The translations under genes were made by a program, and so were the position numbers. Positions 28,552 through 38,068 of a stretch of 64,000 bases of DNA are shown here, in pieces. Source of the DNA: Gilliamella sp. B3022 (GTDB taxonomy: Bacteria > Pseudomonadota > Gammaproteobacteria > Enterobacterales > Orbaceae); assembly GCF_028751545.1 (NCBI RefSeq), contig NZ_CP071867.1, positions 1 to 64,000 of the forward strand, read 5' to 3'. The number at the start of each line of letters is the position of its first letter. Within the stretch, counting starts at the first letter, position 1. The notes beneath the pieces are model-generated. The model was not told the DNA's origin, made no database searches, and was given only the letters and a program-made list of their open reading frames with translations.

Positions 28552-30444
28552 TTATGCACAAATCTTCAATCGTGTATTTTTCATTTGATCAATTAAATCT
28601 GATAATGATAAACTCAGTTCTTGCATAAATTGCTGATACGAAAATGATTTTTTACTGATTTCCTCTAATTGTAATTCCCAATGTGCTGTCATGTCGGGCA
28701 TAGACATAATATCAGGCAGTGATAAAATCAAATTTTTACCAACTTCAGTAGAATAAATTGATTTGCCTTTTCGAATTAGAAATTGCCTTTTAAATAGCAG
28801 CTCAATAATACTGGCACGCGTTGCTTCAGTGCCTAGACCATCTGTTTCACGTAGAATCTTTTTAATTTCAGGATCTTTTACGAAGCGAGCTATGCCTGTC
28901 ATTGCTGCTAATAATGTAGCATCCGTAAATGGTCTTGGTGGTTGAGTTTCTTTACTAAGCAATTCGGTATCGATACATTGGACATGTTCGCCTTTTTGGA
29001 TGAGATTAATTAAGAAATCCTTGCCAACATTATCCTCCGTATTGCTATCAAGTTGAGCGTTTTTGCTTCTAAATAAAGCCTTCCAACCTTCATCAATCAT
29101 TTGATTATTTTTTGATATAAATTTCCCTCCTTGAATCTCGACATCAATTTGTAATTCAGCATATTGATAGGCGGGATAAAACTGAGCTAAATATTGAGTT
29201 GCAACAACTTGATAAACAACTTGCTCATTATTGGATAAACTGCCCATGTTGACTTTACGTAAGGTAGGAATAATGGCATGATGCGCTTCAACTTTTTTAT
29301 CATTCCATACTTTAGAACGCAATGAAAAATTAGCATTGTCAATTGCTGTTTGCAGATCGGGACAATTGTTTTCAATGGCTGATTTAACTCCATGAATTTG
29401 CTTTAAATGATCTTCAGGCAAAAAACGACAATCCGAACGGGGATAAGTGATTAATTTATGCTTTTCGTATAATGATTGACAAATATCAAGCACTTCTTGT
29501 GCACTCAAACCTGTTTTTTTCGCCATTTCAATTTGTAAAGCAGATAAATTAAACAACATTGGTGGAGCAAGTTCCTTCTTTTTATTGCTTACTTTATCAA
29601 TTATTCCTGACTTATCTTTAATGCGCTGGCAAACATTCTCAGCTAATGCTTTAACCAGTACTCGACCTTCTTCATCTTGATAAGGTTCGCAAGCTTCACT
29701 TGGTTGCCACTTAGCTTTAAACGTTTCGTTATCCTTAGTTTGCAAAATAGCAATTACTTCATAGAACGGTTTAGGCACAAACTGGGCTATCTCTAAATCG
29801 CGTCTCACCACTAATCCTAAAATAGGCGTTTGCACACGACCAATTGATAATACGCCACGATAGCCATTTTTTTGTCCTACCAAGGTACAAACTCGGCTCA
29901 TATTCATACCATAAAGCCAGTCAGCCCGAGCTCTGGCTAATGCAGAAGTCGATAAAGGTACAAAATCTTGGTTACTACGTAGCTGTTCAAGAGATTTTTC
30001 AACTGCACTAGCATTCAAATCACTAATTAAGCAGCGCTTAATAGTTTTGCGTTTTTCTGGGGATAGCTGACAATAGTTTAATACTTCGTCCACCAACAGT
30101 TGCCCTTCTCTATCGGGATCACCTGCATGCACAATTTGCTTAGCAGATTTAATTAAATCGACTAAAATATTAAATTGCTTTTCGGTACTTCTTTTTGGAA
30201 TTAATATCCATTTCTCAGGCATAATAGGTAAATCATCTAAAGACCATTTTTTAAAACGTTCATCATAGATCTCTGGTGTTGCTTGTTCCAATAGATGCCC
30301 AATACACCAACTAACCACGTCTCCATTGCTGGCTCGAATAAAACCATTACCTTTTTGATGAGGTTTAGGCAATACATCAGCGATAGCCCTAGCTAAGCTC
30401 GGTTTTTCAGCAATAAATAAACGAAAATATTGATTAGATTGCAT
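28552..30444 (-). CDS. topB: DNA topoisomerase III TopB
   Basis: This 630-residue type IA topoisomerase has the N-terminal Toprim (LFIAEKPSLARAIADVLP, HAGDPDREGQLLVDEVL), the catalytic tyrosine Tyr334 in ITYPRSD, and IGRVQTPILGLVVRRD. It removes negative supercoils and decatenates replication intermediates, often with RecQ. It is slightly shorter at the C-terminus than the E. coli enzyme (653 residues). It is monocistronic on the minus strand. Confidence 0.96.
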   Translation of the reverse strand: MQSNQYFRLFIAEKPSLARAIADVLPKPHQKGNGFIRASNGDVVSWCIGHLLEQATPEIYDERFKKWSLDDLPIMPEKWILIPKRSTEKQFNILVDLIKSAKQIVHAGDPDREGQLLVDEVLNYCQLSPEKRKTIKRCLISDLNASAVEKSLEQLRSNQDFVPLSTSALARARADWLYGMNMSRVCTLVGQKNGYRGVLSIGRVQTPILGLVVRRDLEIAQFVPKPFYEVIAILQTKDNETFKAKWQPSEACEPYQDEEGRVLVKALAENVCQRIKDKSGIIDKVSNKKKELAPPMLFNLSALQIEMAKKTGLSAQEVLDICQSLYEKHKLITYPRSDCRFLPEDHLKQIHGVKSAIENNCPDLQTAIDNANFSLRSKVWNDKKVEAHHAIIPTLRKVNMGSLSNNEQVVYQVVATQYLAQFYPAYQYAELQIDVEIQGGKFISKNNQMIDEGWKALFRSKNAQLDSNTEDNVGKDFLINLIQKGEHVQCIDTELLSKETQPPRPFTDATLLAAMTGIARFVKDPEIKKILRETDGLGTEATRASIIELLFKRQFLIRKGKSIYSTEVGKNLILSLPDIMSMPDMTAHWELQLEEISKKSFSYQQFMQELSLSLSDLIDQMKNTRLKICA

Positions 30445-30483
30445 AATAAGTATTAATCATAAATTTCAAACGACATAATCGCT

Positions 30484-31219
30484 TTAGGGTTCATTTAAGA
30501 TAGAGCCTAATTTGGTAGCGATTTTCATAGAGGACTGATTATGCGCATCAAAATTGACCGATATATTACGATCCAAATAGGCTAAAATTAACTTTGTAGA
30601 AAAAAACAATGCAAATCCTTTTTGTCTTTCATGAATTACAGTATCAACTTCAATTTCAGTACACTCATTATACGTTAAATAAGATGATGCAACAAAACAA
30701 TAACATTATCTTTTAAATTAATAAATCCTAATCCTGATTTTTCTAACTCTTAATATAAATGATAGTTTTTATAAAATCTTTAGCTCATTTGAGATTGATA
30801 ATTTGCTGATAATTTTTTCATCAATGGCTTTTAATAAGTTGTTTCAGGTTATTTTAAGATAATTAATTGTAGTTTATGGATATTATAAATTGTAGCCAGA
30901 TAGAAACTAAAATATATCATTTTCTCATCATTATTGCGAAGGTCATTTCCAATCAAATTTTGCAGGTTTTATCACAGGGAATCAGGATTGCATAATTATC
31001 ACTGTATCCTTTTGGAATATGGTGAGGCATATCCTGATTTGGTTGACCTGCAAAAAAGAAACCACCAATATTAATTACAACTGAACTTAGTTGCAATAGA
31101 TTAGCTTTACAAGCAGATCGAATATTTCCTTCCCAATAAACATGAATTAATGTTTGAGGTGTAATCTCAAAAAATGATTTAAGGCCGTTTAGATTCATAA
31201 CCTCATTAAGGTGAATCAT
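30484..31219 (-). pseudogene. Broken GNAT-family acetyltransferase
   Basis: The 5' part (31219-30953) is an open frame starting MIHLNEVMNLNGLKSFFE with WEGNIRSACKANLL and GGFFFAGQPNQ, like the N-terminal half of the PF12746-type GNAT acetyltransferases. After a stop at the end of CDKTCKI the similarity resumes in other frames: KSGLGFINLKDNVIVLL, then after a frame change SSYLTYNECTEIEVDT, HERQKGFALFFSTKLILAYL and NFDAHNQSSMKIATKLG, a GNAT acetyl-CoA and C-terminal block ending at TAA 30484. Stops and at least one frameshift separate the parts, so the gene is dead. Confidence 0.7.
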
Positions 31220-31248
31220 AGCTTATCGGTAATTAAAAAATCCATCAG

Positions 31249-32262
31249 CTACCACCATTTTTTGAGTTTGAGCCATAATACTGAAGCAATACTAATAACA
31301 ATAAGCAGTAAAATTAAACCGATAAAAGACCATTCTTTTTCATTGAAAGGGATGCCCGCCAAATTAACCCCAAGTAAGCTGGTTATAAAAGTAATTGGTG
31401 TAAATATGATGGTGAACAGCGACATTAAATAGATACGTTTATTCGTCGATTCAGCCAAAATGCTGTTAATTTGCTCCATCACTGAACCAATTCTAATTAG
31501 GCAGCTGTCAATCTCAGAAACATAATGATTTTGTTGATTTGAAATATCATGCAATCGTTGGCGATCATTATCATCAATCCAAGATATTCGTTCTGTTGAA
31601 ATTTTTACAAAAATATCTCGTTGTGGTGAAAGTAAACGACGTAATATGAAAAGTTGTTTACGAACTCTTCCTATTTCTTTATGAGAAAAAACTCGCTGAT
31701 TTAAAAGTAGATCTTCTAATTTGATAATTTTATTATGAACTCCATCGAATGATAAATTAGCTTGTTCACAGATTAATTCAGATAGTTGAATCAACCAATC
31801 GGCAACATCTACAGGACCAATTCCTTTCTCTAAATTTTCCTTTAATTTAATAATAGCGTCTATTTTTTGGTGTCGGGTTGAGATAACTAAATTATCCGTA
31901 ATATAAAATCGAAAAGTGACGATGGGATCGGGAAGTTCGTTGGGTGTGAAATTAACGCCTTTCAGTACGACTAAAATCCCAGAATCGCAGCGAATTTCTT
32001 TTGGAAATTGATTTGGCTTTATCAACTCATTTTTGACAAGATCAGGAATGAGTTTTGTTTGATTGATCCAATTGATTGTTTTGCTGTTAGCAAAATCAAG
32101 ATGTATCCAATAAGGTTGGGTCTTTGAAGCTTGAGTTTTATCACTCAAAGCATTAGCCTTGCCTTTTCCATCCAATTGGCAACTAAAAACAGGTTGTGCT
32201 GCAAGGAGATCGGAAACCAGAATAGAACAATCACTATTTTCGTTAATCATTACTAGCCCCAT
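31249..32262 (-). CDS. zntB: Zinc transporter ZntB (CorA family)
   Basis: This 337-residue member of the CorA/MIT family has a large cytosolic N-terminal domain and two C-terminal membrane helices joined by GVNLAGIP, the ZntB form of the GMN-type motif. ZntB moves zinc across the inner membrane. AAGGAA lies 8 bases before the ATG at 32262; a second ATG four codons on is possible. The C-terminal KLKKWW matches ZntB ends. It is monocistronic. Confidence 0.9.
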   Translation of the reverse strand: MGLVMINENSDCSILVSDLLAAQPVFSCQLDGKGKANALSDKTQASKTQPYWIHLDFANSKTINWINQTKLIPDLVKNELIKPNQFPKEIRCDSGILVVLKGVNFTPNELPDPIVTFRFYITDNLVISTRHQKIDAIIKLKENLEKGIGPVDVADWLIQLSELICEQANLSFDGVHNKIIKLEDLLLNQRVFSHKEIGRVRKQLFILRRLLSPQRDIFVKISTERISWIDDNDRQRLHDISNQQNHYVSEIDSCLIRIGSVMEQINSILAESTNKRIYLMSLFTIIFTPITFITSLLGVNLAGIPFNEKEWSFIGLILLLIVISIASVLWLKLKKWW

Positions 32263-32336
32263 TTATTAAGTTTCCTTAATTATATACTGATTTTGATTCA
32301 AAATGCAGCGAATGATTGAGTATCGAGATTAAATGG

Positions 32337-33113
32337 TTAAAGGTTTAAATATATTTGAGGTACCGACGAATGATTAGGATGATTAAAAATTCCTAATTCA
32401 ACACCATACCATTGATGAATTTTTTTAACCGTTAACACCTCCGCGGGCGCCCCTTGCTCAACAATTTTTCCTTGATGAATTAATATAATTTTATCCGCAT
32501 ATAATGCGGCGAGATTAAGATCATGCAAAATACAACAAACTGCTAATTTTTGTTTGCAAACTAATTGTTTCAATAATCTTAACGTATGTTGTTGATGATA
32601 TAAATCAAGAGCAGATGTCGGTTCATCCAAAAATAGTAATTTTTCTGTAGGTTCAGGTTGCCATAACTGCGCTAATACACGCGCCAATTGTACTCGTTGC
32701 TGTTCCCCCCCTGACAAACTACGATAGTCACGATCAGCCAGTTTTAAACAATCTGTTTGTTGCATACATTCTTGTATTGCTTCCTCAAAATTAGCCTTAC
32801 CATGAGGAGTGCGTCCCATTGCCACTACTTCTTTCACCTTAAATGGAAAAGTTAATTGGCTTTGTTGCAACATAACAGTTCTAATTTTAGATAATTGTGT
32901 TTCAGACCATTGTGATAATGGTTTATTGAATAAGTAACACTCACCTGAAACTGGCTTTTGATAACCTGTTAACAATCGTAATAGTGTTGATTTACCGGCA
33001 CCATTAGGACCGATGATAATGACCATTTCACTGGATTTTATATTTAAAGACACATTATTAATTAAAGTGCGATTAGCATAACCAAAAGTCAAATTTTCAG
33101 CAGTTAACATCAT
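32337..33113 (-). CDS. hmuV: Haem ABC transporter ATP-binding protein HmuV
   Basis: This 258-residue ABC ATPase has Walker A GPNGAGKS, signature [15 protein letters not shown] and Walker [13 protein letters not shown]. It is 13 bases from hmuU and ends the minus-strand chuW-chuX-chuY-hmuU-hmuV operon. It drives haem import through HmuU with HmuT as the binding protein. The family is HmuV by context; the fold is shared with other siderophore and B12 ATPases. Confidence 0.93.
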   Translation of the reverse strand: MMLTAENLTFGYANRTLINNVSLNIKSSEMVIIIGPNGAGKSTLLRLLTGYQKPVSGECYLFNKPLSQWSETQLSKIRTVMLQQSQLTFPFKVKEVVAMGRTPHGKANFEEAIQECMQQTDCLKLADRDYRSLSGGEQQRVQLARVLAQLWQPEPTEKLLFLDEPTSALDLYHQQHTLRLLKQLVCKQKLAVCCILHDLNLAALYADKIILIHQGKIVEQGAPAEVLTVKKIHQWYGVELGIFNHPNHSSVPQIYLNL

Positions 33114-33126
33114 TAAATACCATCTA

Positions 33127-34113
33127 TTATTTATGTCTTAAAATTAGCCAAATAAAATAAGGGCCACCAATTAGACTCGTGAAAAGTCCGACTGGAATTT
33201 CGGTAGGCGCAATTAAAGTACGCGCAAGGGTATCTGCTAGTAGTAATAAACAAGCACCACCCAGTGCTGATCCCGGCAATAACCAGCGATGATTGGCACC
33301 GACTCGTAATCGAATCATATGTGGTACAACTAGACCGACAAACGCAATCATGCCACTAACTGCGACGGATGTACCTATCAGTACAGCAGAAAGTAATAAT
33401 AAATACTGCTTAATTCTTCGCACTTTAATACCTAGATAATGAGCATCTTCGTCACCTAGTTGGAGAATATTTAGTTGATGAGAAAGCTTCAATAAACAAA
33501 GTAAAGCAGGAACGATAAGTGATAAGGCAACCAAAACTAACTCCCAAGATCCCTTACCTAAATGCCCCATGGACCATAAAGAGAGTTGTCGCAATTGCGC
33601 TTCATCACTAATATAACTCAAACAACCCATAATCGCACCAATGACAGCATTTATTGCAACACCTAGTAATACCATTTTAGCCAAATTACATTGCGAATTT
33701 ATGCTATAAAGATAAATTAACAAACAGATAAAAAAGCTACCAACAAATGCTGCTACCATTTTGCCATACATGATCATAATCGGTGGAAAAACAGCAGGAA
33801 ACAAAATGGAGAAACCAACCATTAAAGCCGCACCACTACTAATGCCAAGTAAGCCTGGATCAGCTAAAGGATTACGAAATAATCCTTGCATCACTGCGCC
33901 AGAGGCCGCTAATGCCATTCCTACAATAATAGCTAACATTATTCGTGGCATACGTATATTTAACCAAATATTCCATAACGGATCATCCACCGACATATCC
34001 ACTAATTCATCAAGGGTTAGTTTTAACGCGCCAGAATTTGCAGAAAATAGAATTAGCGCCAATAGAATGGCAAATAATCCCCACAACAAAGAACGATGAC
34101 TATACTTGCGCAC
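33127..34113 (-). CDS. hmuU: Haem ABC transporter permease HmuU (ChuU)
   Basis: This 328-residue FecCD/BtuC-type permease has about ten hydrophobic segments and the blocks [33 protein letters not shown] and [16 protein letters not shown]. It forms the channel for haem with HmuV. It lies between chuY and hmuV in one operon. The start has GTGCG before coding, with GAGGAT about 8 bases upstream. Confidence 0.93.
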   Translation of the reverse strand: MRKYSHRSLLWGLFAILLALILFSANSGALKLTLDELVDMSVDDPLWNIWLNIRMPRIMLAIIVGMALAASGAVMQGLFRNPLADPGLLGISSGAALMVGFSILFPAVFPPIMIMYGKMVAAFVGSFFICLLIYLYSINSQCNLAKMVLLGVAINAVIGAIMGCLSYISDEAQLRQLSLWSMGHLGKGSWELVLVALSLIVPALLCLLKLSHQLNILQLGDEDAHYLGIKVRRIKQYLLLLSAVLIGTSVAVSGMIAFVGLVVPHMIRLRVGANHRWLLPGSALGGACLLLLADTLARTLIAPTEIPVGLFTSLIGGPYFIWLILRHK

Positions 34114-34159
34114 CCATTATCCTCTTATCTGTTCTAATGTATTCTCCTAATGGAGTCAA

Positions 34160-34798
34160 TTAATAGGTTATGTTCAAGCTAGGATCAACTACACTGTAAG
34201 CTCGATTGTCAATCTGTTGATTGACAATTTTGTCAATAACCATTTTCGCTAAATCTGTACGATAAATAAAACCATGTACTTCTTGCTGATAATAACACTC
34301 AGCTTTTAGCGTCATTTCACCATTACGTAATCCGCCTGGTCTTAAAATCAAAAAGTTTAACTGGCTAGTTTGCAACCAAACCTCTGCTAATGATTTTTCA
34401 CGTACTGCATTACCAAAGGCTTGTTTAGCACGTTCTGACAACGTAGACCATGAATCACCACACCCTAATGAAGTGACTAGAACCATCTGTTTAATAGAAG
34501 ATTGTTCAGCACAGTCGATAATCACTCGTTGAGCTAAATAATTACCCGTTTCACCGCCCAAAGTTGATATAATTGTGGCTTCACTACCAGCTAATTTGCA
34601 TAGATTTTTAACCAATGTATAATCGGTTGCATCTCCAACATGAGCCTCAAAACCTTGCTTAGTCAATTGGTTAGCAAAATCAGCATCACGAACTAATACA
34701 ATGCAACGCCAATTCGCGTGATATTGCTTAACTAAATGAGCAATTTGAAAACCTGTACCTTGTTTAGGGCTTACACCAAAAATTAATAATGTCTGCAT
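34160..34798 (-). CDS. chuY: ChuY-like NAD(P)H-dependent anaerobilin reductase
   Basis: This 212-residue protein of the atypical short-chain dehydrogenase type has an N-terminal Rossmann turn FGVSPKQGTGFQIA, which departs from GxxGxxG, and LVTSLGCGDSW and ILRPGGLRNG later. Its place after chuW and chuX is exactly that of E. coli O157 ChuY, which reduces the anaerobilin made by ChuW. The assignment rests on context and fold class. ChuY proteins were first described as flavin or biliverdin reductase-like. Confidence 0.8.
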   Translation of the reverse strand: MQTLLIFGVSPKQGTGFQIAHLVKQYHANWRCIVLVRDADFANQLTKQGFEAHVGDATDYTLVKNLCKLAGSEATIISTLGGETGNYLAQRVIIDCAEQSSIKQMVLVTSLGCGDSWSTLSERAKQAFGNAVREKSLAEVWLQTSQLNFLILRPGGLRNGEMTLKAECYYQQEVHGFIYRTDLAKMVIDKIVNQQIDNRAYSVVDPSLNITY

Positions 34799-34816
34799 TT
34801 TGTGAGTAACTTATAG

Positions 34817-35317
34817 TTAATTAATTTTTTTTGCTAAAGTACGGAATTTGTCTAATTGATCGGTTTTTAATTGATGCTTTTCGTCACGACCAACAAAAAT
34901 TTTAAACATTGCTTGTCCTGTATGATTTAAGAATATTATTGAAGCTGTGGACATCTTCATAAATTTACGTTCAATAAAAGCAATATATTGACAATGTTCA
35001 GCTTTGATATGACCACTTAATCCTTTTTGATGACGAAGGTTAAAGTATTTTTGGCTATGAGTTCCTGATGGTAATTCGCCAGAAATTTCAGCGATTACAT
35101 CTCCAGTATGAACTAAAAATAGCACATCTCCCCATGTTGAAACTTCTTCCCAAATGGTATCAAAATTACTTCCATCAACAATTTTCGCTTCAGGTAAAGC
35201 TTGAATAACTTGTGTTAATGTAACATGATAATCTTGAGCAATTTTTTCTAATAGCTCCTCTGGATCAGTTTTCATATAAGCGGTTAAATTATCTAAAAGG
35301 CTTAGTTTATCTGTCAT
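34817..35317 (-). CDS. chuX: Haem utilization cytosolic carrier HutX/ChuX
   Basis: This 166-residue cytosolic haem-binding protein has the family blocks WGDVLFLVHTGDVIAEISGELP, NLRHQKGLSGHI and FLNHTGQAMFKIFVGRD. ChuX/HutX dimers hold haem and pass it to degrading enzymes. It sits 16 bases after chuW and 19 before chuY. The length is typical for the family. Confidence 0.93.
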   Translation of the reverse strand: MTDKLSLLDNLTAYMKTDPEELLEKIAQDYHVTLTQVIQALPEAKIVDGSNFDTIWEEVSTWGDVLFLVHTGDVIAEISGELPSGTHSQKYFNLRHQKGLSGHIKAEHCQYIAFIERKFMKMSTASIIFLNHTGQAMFKIFVGRDEKHQLKTDQLDKFRTLAKKIN

Positions 35318-35332
35318 AATAGTATCCTATAA

Positions 35333-36748
35333 TTATGAAATTTGATGTGAATGTTTCGTTCTTTCAGTATTTGATCTAGCCATTGCTGGATGACTATTCA
35401 TAGCTTGTCTCGCTTGAGCCATTTGTTTCTGTATTTCAATATATTCGGGATTATTAAGCTGTAGCAATAACTGTTGCAGTGCTTGAACTATATTGCTTGA
35501 CCAAAAACGTCCAGATAAAGTTAGTTGCATACAATAATCTTCGCTTTCCAAGAGCCCAACTTGTTGCCATTGCTTAATTAGCGGTTTCAAGAGATCATAT
35601 TGCTCAGTGAGTTGAGTTAAATCAATGCGCCCTTTTTCAATCCCTGCTTGTAATCGATAAAGCCATTCGCCTATCACTGGTTTACCAGTGAGCATCATAA
35701 TTGGTTTTTTACCCTCATCAAGTTGAGCATAATATTGATTTAAATCACGATGAATCATAAATGACTGACCGCCTAATCGCCCACCAGCACAAGACCCAAA
35801 TGCAAAAAAATGAGAACCTTGCTTAATTAAAAAGTTATACAAATTTCGTTCACGACTATTTTTAGCCCAGTGTGCATTGGTCAAATGTACCCAACCTTGT
35901 TTAGCTAAAAATTCTGCACCTTGATGATAAAAATTACATTTATCGGTAATTGACGGGATTTTAATACGCTTATTTTCAACACCTTTAGCCAAGGGGGTAG
36001 TTGGTAGAAGATTAAGTGAATACAAATCTACACCATCTAATGACAATTCATTGACAATTTCTAAATCACGTTGCCAAGTCTCAGTAGTTTGATTTGGTAA
36101 ACCGAACATTAAATCACAAACTAAAGCCACACTATCACGAGCAGCAATACGTTCAAAGCTTCTAATAATTTGTTGCTCATTGGATTCACGACCTAACCGT
36201 TGTCGAATATCAGTATTAAAGGTTTGGATACCGATTGAAAATCGATTCGCTCCCGCTTCAATATAACTATCAACACGTTCATCATCAAAGTCAGAAATAC
36301 GGCCTTCAACCGTAATTTCACAATCAGGTGCTAAAGGTGCATGTTGTTTTATATAGCGAATAACGCGCCCTATTTGTCCCGCTGCCAAAGCTGAGGGCGT
36401 TCCTCCTCCAATATAAATAGCATGAATAGGTGCAGATTGCATTGCGGTTTTACTGATTTCTAGCGATATTTCTTTAATTAAATAATTAATATAAGTTTCA
36501 GTATTAAATTTTCTTAATGGATTTTGGTAAAAACCACAAAATTGGCAATGGATATCACAAAAAGGAATATGAATATAAATTAACCTTTTTTTTCCCTTTA
36601 GAGGGGTTGATTGAATCGCGTTCCACTGAGAGTCAACTTCATGAGGTGATAATGGAATACTTGCTTGCAAAGGCATAACAGCCCAGCGGTCTTTAAAAGG
36701 CAAAGTAGCGTTTTGAGCAAAAAAAGTGCTGACATCTAATGATTTCAT
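35333..36748 (-). CDS. chuW: Anaerobic haem-degrading radical SAM methyltransferase ChuW/HutW
   Basis: This 471-residue radical-SAM protein of the HemN/HutW group has the Fe4S4 motif Cys64-x3-Cys68-x2-Cys71 in PFCDIHCQFCGFY, then GGGTPSAL. ChuW opens haem without oxygen and releases iron, giving anaerobilin. I chose the ATG at 36748; a longer frame goes back to 36808, but its extra residues (ILRFIYLRTVV) are not part of the family. It heads the minus-strand haem operon. A Fur-box-like AAATAATAATTATTTTCAT lies about 35 bases upstream of the ATG. Confidence 0.92.
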   Translation of the reverse strand: MKSLDVSTFFAQNATLPFKDRWAVMPLQASIPLSPHEVDSQWNAIQSTPLKGKKRLIYIHIPFCDIHCQFCGFYQNPLRKFNTETYINYLIKEISLEISKTAMQSAPIHAIYIGGGTPSALAAGQIGRVIRYIKQHAPLAPDCEITVEGRISDFDDERVDSYIEAGANRFSIGIQTFNTDIRQRLGRESNEQQIIRSFERIAARDSVALVCDLMFGLPNQTTETWQRDLEIVNELSLDGVDLYSLNLLPTTPLAKGVENKRIKIPSITDKCNFYHQGAEFLAKQGWVHLTNAHWAKNSRERNLYNFLIKQGSHFFAFGSCAGGRLGGQSFMIHRDLNQYYAQLDEGKKPIMMLTGKPVIGEWLYRLQAGIEKGRIDLTQLTEQYDLLKPLIKQWQQVGLLESEDYCMQLTLSGRFWSSNIVQALQQLLLQLNNPEYIEIQKQMAQARQAMNSHPAMARSNTERTKHSHQIS

Positions 36749-36782
36749 AACAACCGTTCTTAAATAAATAAACCGTAAAATT

Positions 36783-36801
36783 AAATAATAATTATTTTCA
36801 T
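36783..36801 (-). promoter_or_regulatory. Likely Fur box upstream of chuW
   Basis: ATGAAAATAATTATTATTT on the minus strand is a fair match to the consensus GATAATGATAATCATTATC and lies just upstream of chuW. A+T-rich context lowers its weight. It would place the operon under iron control. Confidence 0.5.
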
Positions 36802-37033
36802 TTAGCAATATCTTTTATTAACCATTTTTATAATTCTTTGATATTTATATTATTATTTTTTTACAAAAAAATGCTTTTTAATTTATTTTCTTTGTAATTC
36901 GTTTACTTTTTAATCTTCTTACTAAATCCTCACCATTCGTATTAACCAATTATTTATATTGATATTGTTAAAAAAACATCACTAAGCAAAAACATTTTTC
37001 TTAAAAAATTTAGGAATAAAAAACAATTTTGTT

Positions 37034-37052
37034 GATAATAGTTATCATTTTC
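37034..37052 (+). promoter_or_regulatory. Fur box upstream of hmuT
   Basis: GATAATAGTTATCATTTTC matches the 19-base Fur consensus at most positions and lies 46 bases before the hmuT start, followed by a TATATT-like -10. This is a strong iron-repression site. Confidence 0.8.
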
Positions 37053-37097
37053 ACTATATTAACGCAGCTATTAAAGTCTACACACAGGAAGTAAATA

Positions 37098-37946
37098 ATG
37101 AAGAATTTTGTAACAAAATTAAGTCTATTTTTGTTAATTTTTACCTTTAATGGGATCATAAATACATGCTCAGCTCAGAATAGAATTGTTATTGCAGGTG
37201 GATCTTTGACCGAAATTGTTTTTGCGCTTGGTGAAGGTGATCAAGTGATCGGCGTCGATAAATCGAGCACTTATCCACAAACCGTCACCCAACTACCCCA
37301 AATTGGCTATTGGAAATTATTAAATATCGAAGGCATTTTATCTTTAAAACCAACGTTATTTATCACTTTAAGTGACGCAGAGCCCAACAATGTCATTAAT
37401 CAAGTCGCTCAAGCCAAAGTTGATGTTTTATCCTTACAACGTGTTCCTGGAACCCTTGAAGTACTGTATGAAAATATTGAAAAAATAGCCACCAAATTAC
37501 ATAAAACCGATCAAGGACAAAAGCTCATAGAACATATTAAAAGCAATCTTTCACAAATCCAACATAAGATCGCTATGCACCCCAATAAAACCAAAGTACT
37601 TTTTTTAATGAGCATGGGAGGAACCAATTCAGTAGCGGGTAAAAACACCACAGCTGATGCTTTAATCACTATTGCTGGCGGTGAAAATCTCGCTAAACAC
37701 AACAGTTATAAAAGCTACACAGCGGAATCAATCATTGCAATGAATCCTGATGTTATCATTTTAAATAACCACTCAATATTGCAACTTGGCGGGATGGATA
37801 AAATTGACACTATTCCTGGGATTACTGAAACATCAGCATTCAAAAATCATCGAATCGTTACTATCGATGATGGATACCTATTCGGTATTGGGCCTCGAGT
37901 CGATGAGGTTGCAAAAATTCTTTATGACAGCTTTTATTCTCAATAA
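37098..37946 (+). CDS. hmuT: Periplasmic haem-binding protein HmuT (ChuT)
   Basis: This 282-residue protein has a signal peptide (basic start, LSLFLLIFTFNGI core, cleavage after CSA) followed by a class III solute-binding fold: RIVIAGGSLTEIVFALGEGDQVIGVD near the N-terminus and GPRVDEVAKILY near the end. It takes haem from the outer-membrane receptor to HmuUV. ACACAGGAAG precedes the ATG. A good Fur box lies upstream; the receptor gene follows 122 bases later. Confidence 0.93.
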   Translation: MKNFVTKLSLFLLIFTFNGIINTCSAQNRIVIAGGSLTEIVFALGEGDQVIGVDKSSTYPQTVTQLPQIGYWKLLNIEGILSLKPTLFITLSDAEPNNVINQVAQAKVDVLSLQRVPGTLEVLYENIEKIATKLHKTDQGQKLIEHIKSNLSQIQHKIAMHPNKTKVLFLMSMGGTNSVAGKNTTADALITIAGGENLAKHNSYKSYTAESIIAMNPDVIILNNHSILQLGGMDKIDTIPGITETSAFKNHRIVTIDDGYLFGIGPRVDEVAKILYDSFYSQ

Positions 37947-38068
37947 AGATTTAGAAAAAATCGAAATAAAAAATTGTTTAGCAACTTGATTGAATTAAAA
38001 AATAATTCACTGAATTGTTATTTAATCTAATTGATTTTATTTAGTTTATTATATTTAAAAGGATTAAA

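Noticed and set aside
28371-28628. An 85-codon plus-strand frame overlapping the end of topB
   Set aside because: No ribosome site, odd composition (Asn, Ile, Phe, Lys), and overlap with the conserved topB 3' end on the other strand.
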